From positions 1,188,001-1,252,000 of the forward strand of contig NZ_NEWK01000001.1 in NCBI RefSeq assembly GCF_002217655.1: a stretch of DNA of 64,000 nt, given 5' to 3'. Of this stretch, positions 54,857 through 63,702 are shown piece by piece. A model generated the notes under the pieces. That model saw only the letters and a list, made by a program, of their open reading frames with translations. It was not told the DNA's origin and searched no databases. The position numbers were made by a program, and so were the translations under genes. Position 1 is the stretch's first letter, and every line of letters starts with the position of its first letter. Source of the stretch: Geobacillus thermocatenulatus (GTDB taxonomy: Bacteria; Bacillota; Bacilli; Bacillales; Anoxybacillaceae).

Positions 54857-55306
54857 GTGAACAAAGGGCAAAGGCATATTAAAATTCGCGAAATCATTAT
54901 GAACCATGACATTGAAACGCAAGACGAGCTTGTCGACCGGCTGAGAGAAGCTGGCTTTAACGTCACCCAAGCGACCGTCTCGCGCGACATTAAAGAAATG
55001 CAGCTTGTCAAAGTGCCGATGGCCAACGGCCGCTACAAGTACAGCCTTCCGTCTGACCAGCGCTTCAATCCGCTGCAAAAGCTGAAGCGGGCGCTTGTTG
55101 ATGTGTTTGTGAAGCTTGACGGAACGGGCAACTTGCTTGTGTTGCGGACGCTGCCGGGCAACGCCCATGCCGTCGGCGTCTTGCTCGACAATTTGGATTG
55201 GAACGAAATCGTCGGTACGATTTGCGGCGACGATACGTGCCTGATCATCTGCCGGACGCCGAAAGATGCGGAAAAAGTGTCCGACCAGCTGTTGTCCATG
55301 CTCTAG
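54857..55306 (+). CDS. argR: Arginine repressor/activator (ArgR/AhrC)
   Basis: 149 aa from GTG 54857, identical in length to the crystallised G. stearothermophilus ArgR. N-terminal winged helix with [20 protein letters not shown]-terminal arginine-binding trimerisation domain with [20 protein letters not shown]. Controls arginine biosynthesis and breakdown. Overlap with the preceding gene is absent; 49-bp gap. Confidence 0.96.
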   Translation: MNKGQRHIKIREIIMNHDIETQDELVDRLREAGFNVTQATVSRDIKEMQLVKVPMANGRYKYSLPSDQRFNPLQKLKRALVDVFVKLDGTGNLLVLRTLPGNAHAVGVLLDNLDWNEIVGTICGDDTCLIICRTPKDAEKVSDQLLSML

Positions 55307-55431
55307 TCGGGGCCGACCCAGCTCCCGTTCTGCGTTCAAGGACGGAACGACAGGGCGGTCCTTGTTTGCGAATCCGAACATATGTGCTATAATCAAAAGT
55401 GGAATGAATCGGACAGGCAAGGAGTGGTGAA

Positions 55432-57153
55432 ATGCTCGCCGAGCTGTCGATTAAAAATTTCGCCATTATCGAGTCGCTCTCGTTGTCGTTCGACAAAGGG
55501 CTGACGGTGTTAACCGGCGAAACGGGAGCCGGCAAATCCATCATTATCGACGCGATTCATTTGTTGATCGGCGGACGCGGCTCCGCTGAATTTGTCCGCT
55601 TTGGAGCGGAAAAGGCGGAAATCGAAGGGCTGTTTTTGCTTGATGATGACCGCCATCCGTGCTGGCAAAAATGCGCAGACGTTGGCATCGACGCCAGCGA
55701 CGGCATGATTGTGTTGCGCCGCGATATTTTCGCCAACGGCAAAAGCGTCTGCCGCATTAACGGCAAGCTCGTCACGACGGCAGTGCTGCGCGACATCGGG
55801 GCGACGCTTGTGGATATTCACGGTCAGCATGAACATCAAGAACTGATGGATCCGTCCCGCCATCTGCCGCTTTTAGATGAGTTCGGCGGCCTAGAGGCGG
55901 CAGAGGCGCTTGCCCGTTACCGCGCCGTCTATAAGCGGTATGAGGAGCTTGGAAACAAATTAAAAAAGCTGAGCGAAAATGAACAGCAAATGGCGCACCG
56001 GCTTGATTTGTTGACGTTTCAGCTGCGCGAAATCGAACAGGCGGCGCTCGAGCCGGGCGAGGACGAGCGGCTGATGGAGGAAAAAGTTCGCATCGTCAAT
56101 TTTCAAAAAATTTATACCGCGCTGCAGAAAAGCTATGAGGCTCTCTCTGGAGAGGGACGCGGGCTTGATTCCATCGGGGAGGCGATGCGCCATCTCGATG
56201 ACGTCGCAGGCATGGATGCAGCGCTCAAAGATGCGCATGAAACGACGTTGAACTGCTACTATTTGCTCGAGGAAGTCATGTACAAGCTGCGCGATCAAAT
56301 TGAGGAGATGGAGTACGACCCCGAACGGCTCGATGCCATTGAAAGCCGTCTCGCGGAAATCGGGCAGCTCAAACGAAAATACGGGGCGACGATCGCCGAT
56401 ATTTTGCACTATGCCGAGACGATCGCCGAGGAAATCGAGACAATCGAAAATCGCGAAACGCATGTGCATGAGCTGAAGCAGCAGCTTGCTTTGGTGACGA
56501 ACGAGTTGCTCACCGAGGCGAAAAACGTCACCGCTGTTCGGCAAACATATGCTCGGCGCCTGATTGAGCGCATTCATCAAGAACTGAAAGACTTGTACAT
56601 GGACAAAACGAAATTTGACATCGTATTTGCCAAGCGCGAAGGATCGCTTGACGCCCCCTTGGTCGACGGCGTGCCGGTTAGGTTCCAAGAAGATGGCATC
56701 GATATCGTCGAGTTTTACATTTCGACGAACGTCGGCGAGCCGTTAAAACCGCTCGTCAAAGTGGCTTCCGGCGGCGAGCTGTCGCGCATTATGCTGGCGT
56801 TGAAAACGATTTTTTCCAAACATCAAGGAGTGACGTCGATTGTTTTTGATGAGGTCGACACCGGTGTCAGCGGACGCGTCGCCCAGGCGATGGCGGAAAA
56901 AATTTACCGCATCGCCAGCCAGTCGCAAGTGCTTTGCATTTCCCATCTGCCGCAAGTCGCTGCGATGGCGGACACGCACTTGTTGATCGCCAAAGAGACG
57001 GATGGGGAACGGACGAAAACAGTCGTGAGGAAGCTCAATGAGGAGGAGAAAGTGAAAGAAATCGGGCGGATGATTTCCGGCGTCGAGATGACGGAATTGA
57101 CGAAACGGCATGCCAAAGAGCTGTTGGAACTGGCGGCGAAAATGAAACATTGA
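55432..57153 (+). CDS. recN: DNA repair protein RecN
   Basis: 573 aa. SMC-like ATPase recruited to double-strand breaks. Walker A TGETGAGKSIIIDAIHLL (about 28-45), Q-loop region HGQHEHQELMDP, long coiled-coil arms (about 160-340), ABC signature ASGGELSRIMLALK (about 440-453), Walker B TSIVFDEVDTGVSG. Confidence 0.97.
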   Translation: MLAELSIKNFAIIESLSLSFDKGLTVLTGETGAGKSIIIDAIHLLIGGRGSAEFVRFGAEKAEIEGLFLLDDDRHPCWQKCADVGIDASDGMIVLRRDIFANGKSVCRINGKLVTTAVLRDIGATLVDIHGQHEHQELMDPSRHLPLLDEFGGLEAAEALARYRAVYKRYEELGNKLKKLSENEQQMAHRLDLLTFQLREIEQAALEPGEDERLMEEKVRIVNFQKIYTALQKSYEALSGEGRGLDSIGEAMRHLDDVAGMDAALKDAHETTLNCYYLLEEVMYKLRDQIEEMEYDPERLDAIESRLAEIGQLKRKYGATIADILHYAETIAEEIETIENRETHVHELKQQLALVTNELLTEAKNVTAVRQTYARRLIERIHQELKDLYMDKTKFDIVFAKREGSLDAPLVDGVPVRFQEDGIDIVEFYISTNVGEPLKPLVKVASGGELSRIMLALKTIFSKHQGVTSIVFDEVDTGVSGRVAQAMAEKIYRIASQSQVLCISHLPQVAAMADTHLLIAKETDGERTKTVVRKLNEEEKVKEIGRMISGVEMTELTKRHAKELLELAAKMKH

Positions 57154-57204
57154 TTCCTGTTTCCGCTATTCCCCCTGTTCGTCGAGGGGAGGCGCATCCC
57201 TCTC

Positions 57205-57256
57205 AAAGCGGGCCGATTCCGCCTGCCTGTTCTCACTTGGCGCCCGCTTTCCTTAA
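57205..57256 (+). terminator. Terminator region after recN
   Basis: AAAGCGGGC (57205-57213) pairs with GCCCGCTTT (57242-57250) across a 28-nt loop, followed by CCTTAAG; a second stronger terminator follows at 57299. Confidence 0.6.
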
Positions 57257-57298
57257 GAGAACTACGGTGTTTCATAAAGATCAGCAAAAAGCCGCGCG

Positions 57299-57340
57299 GC
57301 TGTCCGGATGCAAGTCCATCCAATTCCGGGCAGCTTTTTT
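57299..57340 (+). terminator. Second terminator between recN and spoIVB
   Basis: GCTGTCCGG (57299-57307) pairs with CCGGGCAGC (57326-57334) with one wobble, then six T. Confidence 0.75.
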
Positions 57341-57435
57341 ATCGGCAGGGCGATTATATTTTCCCCGGTTCAGGCAAAATTAAAACTGTAACCGTTTTGG
57401 CATGGTGTAGGCGGGAGCGAGGAGAGTGGACGACA

Positions 57436-58731
57436 TTGAATAAAGAAACGGCGCGAAAAATCGCAGGAGTGCTTCTCCTTGGTATATTGACGGCCATCGC
57501 TTTTTCCGAACCGATGAAGGAATATTGGCAAATTCCGAAGCAGCTTGTCCTGTTTGAAGGCGATGCGGTTGAATTTCCTGCCGCTTCCCTTCCCGTGCAA
57601 GCAGCCGTCAATGACCGAAACGCTCCCGAAACGCTCAATATTGAGCGAAAAAACGGTTCTCTGTCTGTAAAGGCGAAACGCCGCGGACATGAAACGATGG
57701 TATTGCAGGTTGCCGGAATGCCGATCAAGCAAGTGGATGTCAACGTGCTGCCGACGCTCAAAGTCATTCCCGGCGGACAATCGATCGGCGTCAAGCTCAA
57801 TACCGTCGGTGTTCTTGTCGTCGGTTACCATCTTGTGGAAACCGAAAACGGGAAAAAATCGCCGGGAGAGGCAGCCGGCATTCAAGTCGGCGATATCATT
57901 ATCGGTATTAACGGCCAAAAAATCGAAAACATGAGCGACCTTTCCCCTTTCATTGAGGAGGCCGGCAAAACGGGAAAACCGCTTCATTTAAAAATTCTGC
58001 GCGATCAGCACTCCATGACGGTGAAGCTCGTTCCGCTGAGAGATAAGCATGACGATGTGTACCGCATCGGCCTGTACATTCGCGATTCGGCCGCCGGCAT
58101 CGGGACGATGACATTTTACGACCCCAAATCCAAAACATATGGCGCACTTGGCCATGTCATCTCGGACATGGATACGAAAAAGCCGATTGTCGTGCAAAAC
58201 GGGCAAATTATGCGCTCGACCGTCACATCGATCGAAAAAGGGACGAGCGGCAATCCAGGTGAAAAATTAGCGCGCTTTTCCGACGGCGAAGAAGTGATCG
58301 GCACGATCACCACCAACAGCCCGTTTGGCATTTTTGGAAAGCTTACAAAGCCACTGCCGAACGGTCCGTTCACAAAACCGATCCCGGTTGCCTTGGCGAA
58401 CCAAGTGAAAGAAGGGCCGGCAAAAATATTGACAGTGGTGGAAAACGACAAAGTCGAGCAGTTTGACGTGGAAATTGTCAGCACCATTCCACAGAAATTC
58501 CCAGCGACCAAAGGCCTAGTGATTCGCGTCACGGACCCGCGCCTGTTAAAGAAAACAGGGGGGATCGTTCAAGGGATGAGCGGCAGTCCGATCATTCAGG
58601 ATGGAAAACTCGTCGGCGCAGTGACGCACGTTTTCGTGAACGATCCGACATCCGGCTATGGCGTCCACATTGAGTGGATGCTGCAAGAGGCAGGCATCGA
58701 TCTATACGGCAAACAAAAGAAAGCGAGCTGA
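57436..58731 (+). CDS. spoIVB: SpoIVB signalling serine protease
   Basis: 431 aa from TTG 57436. Forespore-secreted S55 protease that triggers pro-sigma-K processing by cutting SpoIVFA. N-terminal signal/anchor (about 8-25), PDZ domain (about 120-195; [20 protein letters not shown]), catalytic His in GALGHVISD (about 236-244) and Ser in GMSGSPIIQ (about 378-386). Located just before spo0A as in B. subtilis. Confidence 0.95.
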   Translation: MNKETARKIAGVLLLGILTAIAFSEPMKEYWQIPKQLVLFEGDAVEFPAASLPVQAAVNDRNAPETLNIERKNGSLSVKAKRRGHETMVLQVAGMPIKQVDVNVLPTLKVIPGGQSIGVKLNTVGVLVVGYHLVETENGKKSPGEAAGIQVGDIIIGINGQKIENMSDLSPFIEEAGKTGKPLHLKILRDQHSMTVKLVPLRDKHDDVYRIGLYIRDSAAGIGTMTFYDPKSKTYGALGHVISDMDTKKPIVVQNGQIMRSTVTSIEKGTSGNPGEKLARFSDGEEVIGTITTNSPFGIFGKLTKPLPNGPFTKPIPVALANQVKEGPAKILTVVENDKVEQFDVEIVSTIPQKFPATKGLVIRVTDPRLLKKTGGIVQGMSGSPIIQDGKLVGAVTHVFVNDPTSGYGVHIEWMLQEAGIDLYGKQKKAS

Positions 58732-58752
58732 CAAAGTCGGCTCGCTTTTTCC
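58721..58752 (+). terminator. spoIVB terminator
   Basis: AAGCGAGC (58721-58728) pairs with GCTCGCTT (58740-58747), then a T run; the stop codon is in the loop. Confidence 0.85.
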
Positions 58753-58818
58753 CGGCAGCCAACATTCGATTCTTGTGTATATTTGGTGAAATGACGAGTG
58801 ATGTTTGATCGCCATTCA

Positions 58819-58874
58819 TCTCCCACTTTCACTTCGCTTAAAAGTAGGGGACTTCTTTCGGAAAGATGTTAAAA
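58819..58874 (+). repeat. Dispersed hairpin element, copy 3
   Basis: CTCCCACTTT and AAAAGTAGGGG flank CACTTCGCTT and are followed by ACTTCTTTCGGAAAGATGTTAAA. It is the most diverged of the three copies (others at 4170-4223 and 10544-10590). It lies in the 389-bp interval between spoIVB and spo0A, which otherwise holds the spo0A control region. Confidence 0.55.
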
Positions 58875-58959
58875 TTTTTTCAAAAAGGCGGCAAAAATTT
58901 TGCCGGTTTGGCATAGATATTTGGTGAAACATCCGTTAAAATGAAATGTGTAAAGATTT

Positions 58960-59068
58960 TTCGACAAACGCATCGCTGGTGAAAACGAATATTGTCTAAT
59001 GAGCTCGTTTTTTGTTATAATTTTTATTTTTTGAAAAATAAAAGGATTTTTTGCTGCTGTTGTCGAAT
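58960..59068 (+). promoter_or_regulatory. spo0A control region: two promoters and 0A boxes
   Basis: A sigma-A promoter (TTGTCT 58992-58997, 18 bp, TATAAT 59016-59021) corresponds to the vegetative Pv. A sigma-H promoter (AAAGGATTT 59041-59049, 12 bp, GTCGAAT 59062-59068) corresponds to Ps. A consensus Spo0A box TGTCGAA (59061-59067) sits on the -10 of Ps, and a second one in reverse (TTCGACA, 58960-58966) lies upstream of Pv. This is the same promoter-switching design known in B. subtilis. Confidence 0.8.
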
Positions 59069-59120
59069 GTACGTTAGCGGAATGTTACATAGCAAGAAAA
59101 AGTGGGGGAGGACGATCGTT

Positions 59121-59900
59121 TTGAGCATTAAGGTGTGCATTGCCGATGATAACCGCGAATTGGTGACATTGCTTGACGAATATATCTCAAGTCAGCCGGA
59201 CATGGAAGTGATTGGCACGGCGTATAACGGCCAAGACTGCCTTCATATGCTCGAGGAAAAGCGGCCGGATATTTTGCTTCTGGACATCATTATGCCGCAC
59301 TTGGATGGGTTGGCTGTGCTTGAGAAAGTCCGCGCAGGTTGTGAGCATCAGCCGAGCGTCATTATGCTGACGGCGTTCGGCCAGGAGGATGTCACGAAAA
59401 AGGCAGTGGAACTCGGCGCTTCCTACTTCATTTTAAAACCGTTCGACATGGAGAATTTGGTCCATCATATTCGGCAGATTCATGGCAAAACGGCGCCGAT
59501 GGTCAGAAAAACCGGCTCTGCCTACCAGGCGCGCGACAACAAACCGAAAAATTTGGATGCGAGCATTACGAGCATCATCCATGAAATCGGCGTCCCGGCG
59601 CATATTAAAGGCTATCTGTACTTGCGCGAAGCGATCGCGATGGTGTACCACGACATCGAACTGCTCGGCTCCATCACGAAAGTGCTCTATCCGGACATCG
59701 CGAAAAAATACAACACGACCGCCAGCCGCGTCGAGCGCGCCATTCGCCATGCGATCGAAGTCGCTTGGAGCCGCGGCAACCTCGAATCCATTTCCTCGCT
59801 GTTCGGCTATACAGTGAGCGTCTCGAAAGCAAAGCCGACAAACTCGGAATTCATCGCCATGGTGGCCGATAAGCTCCGGCTTGAGCATAAGGCATCGTAA
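59121..59900 (+). CDS. spo0A: Sporulation master response regulator Spo0A
   Basis: 259 aa from TTG 59121 (GGGGAGG site). Receiver domain (about 1-120) with IADDNRELV, the phosphorylated Asp in [12 protein letters not shown] and the Lys in YFILKPFD. The effector DNA-binding domain (about 150-259) contains [19 protein letters not shown]. Longer in-frame readings have no conserved residues. Phosphorylated Spo0A launches sporulation. Convergence with the control region above is as in B. subtilis. Confidence 0.97.
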
Positions 59901-59929
59901 CGGAAAACGAATGATAGCCAAAGCGGCAA

Positions 59930-59958
59930 GACGCTCCGCAATCGGGGGCGTCTTTTTT
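59930..59958 (+). terminator. spo0A terminator
   Basis: GACGCTC (59930-59936) pairs with GGGCGTC (59946-59952) with one wobble, then six T. Confidence 0.85.
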
Positions 59959-60051
59959 GCCGTTTGGCGGCTTGCTGGAACGAAAAAAAGGAGAACGTGG
60001 CTTGCGCCGGTGTGGTGTACAGAGGCGGCTTTACCGCCAAGGGCCAGACGG

Positions 60052-60198
60052 TTAAGACGGGTCGTTTTCTTTTTTCTCCAATTCCAGCAGCTTGTTCACC
60101 AAAATGTGCGGCGGCATATGCATGATCTGCTCGATCGGCACGCCGAGCGCTTTGGCCAGCTTTTGCGCTGTTTCCAGCGAAATGTTCAACGGCTGCAT
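60052..60198 (-). CDS. YycC-family small protein
   Basis: 48 aa from ATG 60198 after GAGGTGAG. MQPLNISLETAQKLAKALG and IMHMPPHILVNKLLELE resemble the short YycC family. Single domain of two helices with a conserved MHMPPH. Function unknown. In B. subtilis yycC lies elsewhere, so the location is specific to this lineage. Confidence 0.65.
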   Translation of the reverse strand: MQPLNISLETAQKLAKALGVPIEQIMHMPPHILVNKLLELEKKENDPS

Positions 60199-60306
60199 CA
60201 TCTCACCTCGTTTGTTCATAGTATTACTTTTAGTATAGCGAACGACCGTCGGTTTCGGCCAGCTCGTTGGCTGAACGGCGAATAAAGGCGAAAGGAAGAA
60301 GGCAGA

Positions 60307-61035
60307 ATGACATTGATTTTTGCCCACCGCGGGGCGGCGGGGACGCACCCGGAAAATACGATGGCGGCGTTTATCGAGGCGGAAAAAGCGGGAGCGGACG
60401 GCATTGAATTGGATGTGCAGCTCACAAAAGACGGCGAAGTGGTCGTCATTCATGACGAAACGGTCGACCGGACGACGGACGGAAGCGGCTGGGTGAAAGA
60501 CATCGCGTACCGCGAACTGCGCCGATTGAACGCAGCGGCGAAATGGAGCGGCAAGCACGGCCATTGTCCGATTCCGCATCTTGAGGAAGTGCTTGCTTGG
60601 CTGTCATCAACACGGATGGCGGCCAACATCGAGCTGAAAAATAGCCTCATTGCCTACGAAACGCTTGAGCAAAAAACGATCTCCCTCGTGCGCCGCTATG
60701 GGCTTGAGAAGCGAACGATTTTGTCGTCATTCAACCATAATAGCATGCGCCTTTGCCGAACGCTTGCACCGGAAATCGAGACGGCGCTTTTGTACATCGA
60801 GCCGCTGTATGACCCATGGACGTATGTGCGCGCCATGAACGCCGACGGGGTGCATCCGCACTATCGGACGGTGACAGCGGAATTTGCCGCCGAAGCGCGG
60901 CGGCGCGGGGTGGCGGTCCGCCCGTTTACGGTAAATAAGCGAAATGTGATGAAAACGATGTTTGCTTATGGCGTTGACGCCGTCTTCACCGACTACCCGC
61001 GCCAAGCGAAGCAATGGAAAGAGAAAACGCCTTAA
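60307..61035 (+). CDS. yqiK: Glycerophosphodiester phosphodiesterase
   Basis: 242 aa. GDPD family TIM barrel: HRGAAGTHPENTMAAF (catalytic His and Asn, about 6-21), GIELDVQLTKDGEVVVIHDE (metal Glu/Asp and second His, about 36-55), and C-terminal VRPFTVN and GVDAVFTDYP. Hydrolyses glycerophosphodiesters to glycerol 3-phosphate. No signal peptide; cytoplasmic like B. subtilis YqiK. Confidence 0.93.
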   Translation: MTLIFAHRGAAGTHPENTMAAFIEAEKAGADGIELDVQLTKDGEVVVIHDETVDRTTDGSGWVKDIAYRELRRLNAAAKWSGKHGHCPIPHLEEVLAWLSSTRMAANIELKNSLIAYETLEQKTISLVRRYGLEKRTILSSFNHNSMRLCRTLAPEIETALLYIEPLYDPWTYVRAMNADGVHPHYRTVTAEFAAEARRRGVAVRPFTVNKRNVMKTMFAYGVDAVFTDYPRQAKQWKEKTP

Positions 61036-61057
61036 CGAAAACCGTTAAGGCATTTTT
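61024..61057. terminator. Terminator overlapping the yqiK stop
   Basis: GCCTTAACG (61029-61037) pairs with CGTTAAGGC (61043-61051), then TTTTT. Confidence 0.85.
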
Positions 61058-61110
61058 GGTTTGTCTTGAAATGAATGGTTTCCCAGTGTACTAGGCATCA
61101 ACATTCCGAG

Positions 61111-61359
61111 TCAAGGCGTTTTTCGTTTTCGTTGAAAACGCGCCTGCACTTTGTTGCGCTTTCGGTCGCGGTGCAGCAAAAACCCGCCGAGAAACGCCAA
61201 TCCGGCCGCAAACAGCACGAGCCCAGCAAGAAATTGCAGCCATAAGACGGCGAACGGCGGCTGCATGATGCCAAACAACGCATCGCGCATCCATTTGATG
61301 CCAAGCGCCGCCGAAAGCCCCGGGATGACTAAAATCAACAGCGCAATCATTCGCCCCAT
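61111..61359 (-). CDS. yqzF: YqzF family (DUF2627) membrane protein
   Basis: 82 aa. Two hydrophobic segments (about 3-20 and 36-62). GRMIALLILVIPGLSAALGI and FLGGFLLHRDRKRNKVQ match DUF2627/YqzF, which lies beside bkdR in Bacillus. Function unknown. Confidence 0.88.
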   Translation of the reverse strand: MGRMIALLILVIPGLSAALGIKWMRDALFGIMQPPFAVLWLQFLAGLVLFAAGLAFLGGFLLHRDRKRNKVQARFQRKRKTP

Positions 61360-61421
61360 CGCGATCGCGTTCCTTTCCGAAAAGAGTGGCCTTATCGACT
61401 ATCATAGCGGTTATGGGGCGT

Positions 61422-61451
61422 TTGTCAAGGAAAGAGCAAATCAAGTATGAT
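61422..61451 (+). promoter_or_regulatory. Sigma-A promoter of bkdR
   Basis: TTGTCA (61422-61427), 18 bp, TATGAT (61446-61451), 48 bp before the chosen start. Confidence 0.65.
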
Positions 61452-61498
61452 AAAAGTGTCTGCAAAAATTGGCATACTATAAAGTGTGGTGGATGGAC

Positions 61499-63562
61499 AT
61501 GAAAAAAGTGATGATCATTGGAGCTGACTCGCGCGGAATGTCGCTTTTGAAGCTGCTCCATGGGGCATCAGGGTTTGAAGTCGTGGCAGTCGTGGATGTA
61601 GATGAACACGCTCCGGGATTGCAGCTGGCGAAAAAATGGGGCATTGCCGTTGCTGACGACTGGCGTCCATGGATGGCCAAACCGCTTGATTTGATTATTG
61701 AAACGACGGGCAAGGCGGATGTCCTTGAGGAAATTCGCCGATTGGCGCCAGATGGGGTCAATATTGTCCCGAGTGCAGTGGCGCAGATGATGGCCGAACT
61801 CGTTGAAGAAAAAGAAGCGCTCATCGCCAAATTGAAAAGCGAGGCGGCTCGACGGGCTCTCATCTTCCATTCGTCCCACGATGGCATGATTGTTGTAGAT
61901 GAGTATGCTTACATTACCGATATGAATGAAAGCGCCGCCCAGCTTCTCGAAGTGGACAAGGACGAGGTGATCGGCCGCCATATTTTATCCGTCTTGCCGT
62001 CAAGCGGCTTGCCGCGCGTGCTGAAAACGAGGCAGACCGAATTTCATCAGGAAGTGGAACTGGCCAATGGAAAAAAATTGATCACCACCCGCATCCCGAT
62101 CATCGATGACAATGGCAAACTGTTTGGGGCGCTCGCGGTATTCAAGGACATCACCGAGCTTGTCGCTTTGGCGGAAGAAATTACGGACTTAAAAGAAGTC
62201 CGCATGATGCTTGAAGCGATCATCTATTCGTCGGAAGAGGCGATTTCCGTCGTCGATGAGAATGGGAACGGCATTTTGATCAACCCAGCGTATACAAGGC
62301 TCACCGGTCTGACGGAGGAAGATGTCATCGGCAAACCGGCGACCGCCGACATCGCCGAAGGGGAAAGCATGCATATGCAAGTATTAAAAACGCGCCGCCC
62401 GGTGCGCGGGGCGCGCATGAAAGTCGGCCCGAAAAACCGCGATGTCATCGTCAATGTCGCCCCGATCATCGTCGACGGGGTGCTCAAAGGAAGCGTCGGC
62501 GTCATTCATGATGTGTCAGAAATTCAGCGGCTGACGGCTGAGCTCAACCGGGCGCGGCAAATCATTCGCACGCTCGAGGCGAAATATTCGTTTGCGGATA
62601 TTGTCGGTGAGTCAGAGGAGATGAAGGTGGCGATCGAGCAGGCGAAGCTGGCGGCGAAAACACCGGCGACGATTTTGCTACGGGGGGAATCAGGGACAGG
62701 CAAGGAGCTGTTCGCCCACGCCATTCACAACGCGAGCGATCGAAAGTATAACAAGTTTATCCGCGTGAATTGCGCGGCCATTCCGGAAACATTATTAGAA
62801 AGCGAACTGTTTGGCTATGAGGAAGGAGCGTTTTCTGGTGCGCGGCGCGGCGGCAAGAGAGGGTTGTTTGAGGAAGCAAACAACGGCAGCATTTTTCTTG
62901 ACGAAATCGGCGAGCTGTCGGCCAGCACGCAGGCGAAGCTGCTCCGCGTTTTGCAGGAGCGGGAAATCGTTCGCGTCGGCGGGACGAAGCCAATCCCGAT
63001 CAACGTCCGCGTCATCGCCGCGACGAACGTCAACCTTGAAAAAGCGATTGCCGAAGGCGCCTTTCGCGAAGACTTATACTATCGGCTCAATCGGATGCCA
63101 ATTTATATTCCGCCGCTGCGCGCCCGCAAGGAAGACATTCCAGCCCTTTGCCGGCATTTGATCCAGAAACTGAACCAAGATTATGGGCGCAACGTCGAAG
63201 GTGTCACGGACGAAGCGATGGCGAAGCTTCTTGCCTATGATTGGCCGGGAAATGTCCGCGAGCTCGAAAACGTGCTCGGGCGGGCGATGATTTTCATGAA
63301 GTTTCATGAAGTGATGATCGATGCCGCGCACTTGCCGCCGCTCGCTTCCCCTTCGTCAGTGCCGGCTCATCGAGTGGACACGGAGGAGGAGATTCGGCCG
63401 CTTGAGGAAATGGTGAGCCGATACGAAGCGAGCTTGATTGAGCAGGCGCTTCGCCGCCATCGCGGCAATAAAACAGCGGCGGCCCGGGCGCTTGGCATTT
63501 CGGTGCGCAACTTATATTACAAACTCGAGAAATACGGACTTGACAAAAATAGCGTGCAATAA
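61499..63562 (+). CDS. bkdR: Sigma-54-dependent activator BkdR
   Basis: 687 aa from ATG 61499 (ATG 61493 also possible). N-terminal Rossmann-like domain ([19 protein letters not shown], about 4-22), then two PAS domains (about 125-230 and 245-355). The AAA+ activator core has Walker [16 protein letters not shown] and the variant loop GAFSGA in place of GAFTGA (about 443-448). Fis-type HTH at the C-terminus ([24 protein letters not shown]). It activates the branched-chain keto-acid (ptb-bcd-buk) operon with SigL, which begins just downstream. Confidence 0.95.
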   Translation: MKKVMIIGADSRGMSLLKLLHGASGFEVVAVVDVDEHAPGLQLAKKWGIAVADDWRPWMAKPLDLIIETTGKADVLEEIRRLAPDGVNIVPSAVAQMMAELVEEKEALIAKLKSEAARRALIFHSSHDGMIVVDEYAYITDMNESAAQLLEVDKDEVIGRHILSVLPSSGLPRVLKTRQTEFHQEVELANGKKLITTRIPIIDDNGKLFGALAVFKDITELVALAEEITDLKEVRMMLEAIIYSSEEAISVVDENGNGILINPAYTRLTGLTEEDVIGKPATADIAEGESMHMQVLKTRRPVRGARMKVGPKNRDVIVNVAPIIVDGVLKGSVGVIHDVSEIQRLTAELNRARQIIRTLEAKYSFADIVGESEEMKVAIEQAKLAAKTPATILLRGESGTGKELFAHAIHNASDRKYNKFIRVNCAAIPETLLESELFGYEEGAFSGARRGGKRGLFEEANNGSIFLDEIGELSASTQAKLLRVLQEREIVRVGGTKPIPINVRVIAATNVNLEKAIAEGAFREDLYYRLNRMPIYIPPLRARKEDIPALCRHLIQKLNQDYGRNVEGVTDEAMAKLLAYDWPGNVRELENVLGRAMIFMKFHEVMIDAAHLPPLASPSSVPAHRVDTEEEIRPLEEMVSRYEASLIEQALRRHRGNKTAAARALGISVRNLYYKLEKYGLDKNSVQ

Positions 63563-63588
63563 TTTGCGTATAACGAAAAATATTGCAC
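63554..63588 (+). promoter_or_regulatory. Candidate BkdR enhancer sites upstream of ptb
   Basis: A perfect inverted repeat GTGCAATA (63554-63561) / TATTGCAC (63581-63588) lies about 65-95 bp before the -12/-24 promoter, overlapping the bkdR stop. A second inverted repeat CTGTTT-ACGA-AAACAG follows at 63593-63608. Position fits an activator site, but binding is inferred. Confidence 0.45.
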
Positions 63589-63614
63589 ATACCTGTTTAC
63601 GAAAACAGTTTATT

Positions 63615-63628
63615 TTAAAGCGCTTTCA
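63615..63628 (+). promoter_or_regulatory. Catabolite-response-element-like site
   Basis: TTAAAGCGCTTTCA matches the CcpA cre consensus closely (central AAAGCGCTTT palindrome). It lies between the enhancer sites and the promoter, suggesting glucose repression of ptb. Confidence 0.55.
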
Positions 63629-63640
63629 GTTGTTTTTAGT

Positions 63641-63656
63641 TGGCACGGTTTTTGCA
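63641..63656 (+). promoter_or_regulatory. Sigma-54 (SigL) promoter of ptb
   Basis: TGGCAC (63641-63646), 5 bp, TTGCA (63652-63656): perfect -24/-12 spacing, immediately after a sigma-54 activator gene. Confidence 0.9.
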
Positions 63657-63702
63657 TAAAAAGACCGTGCCGCACGATTTGCAGAAAAGGTTGGTGCAGA
63701 CG

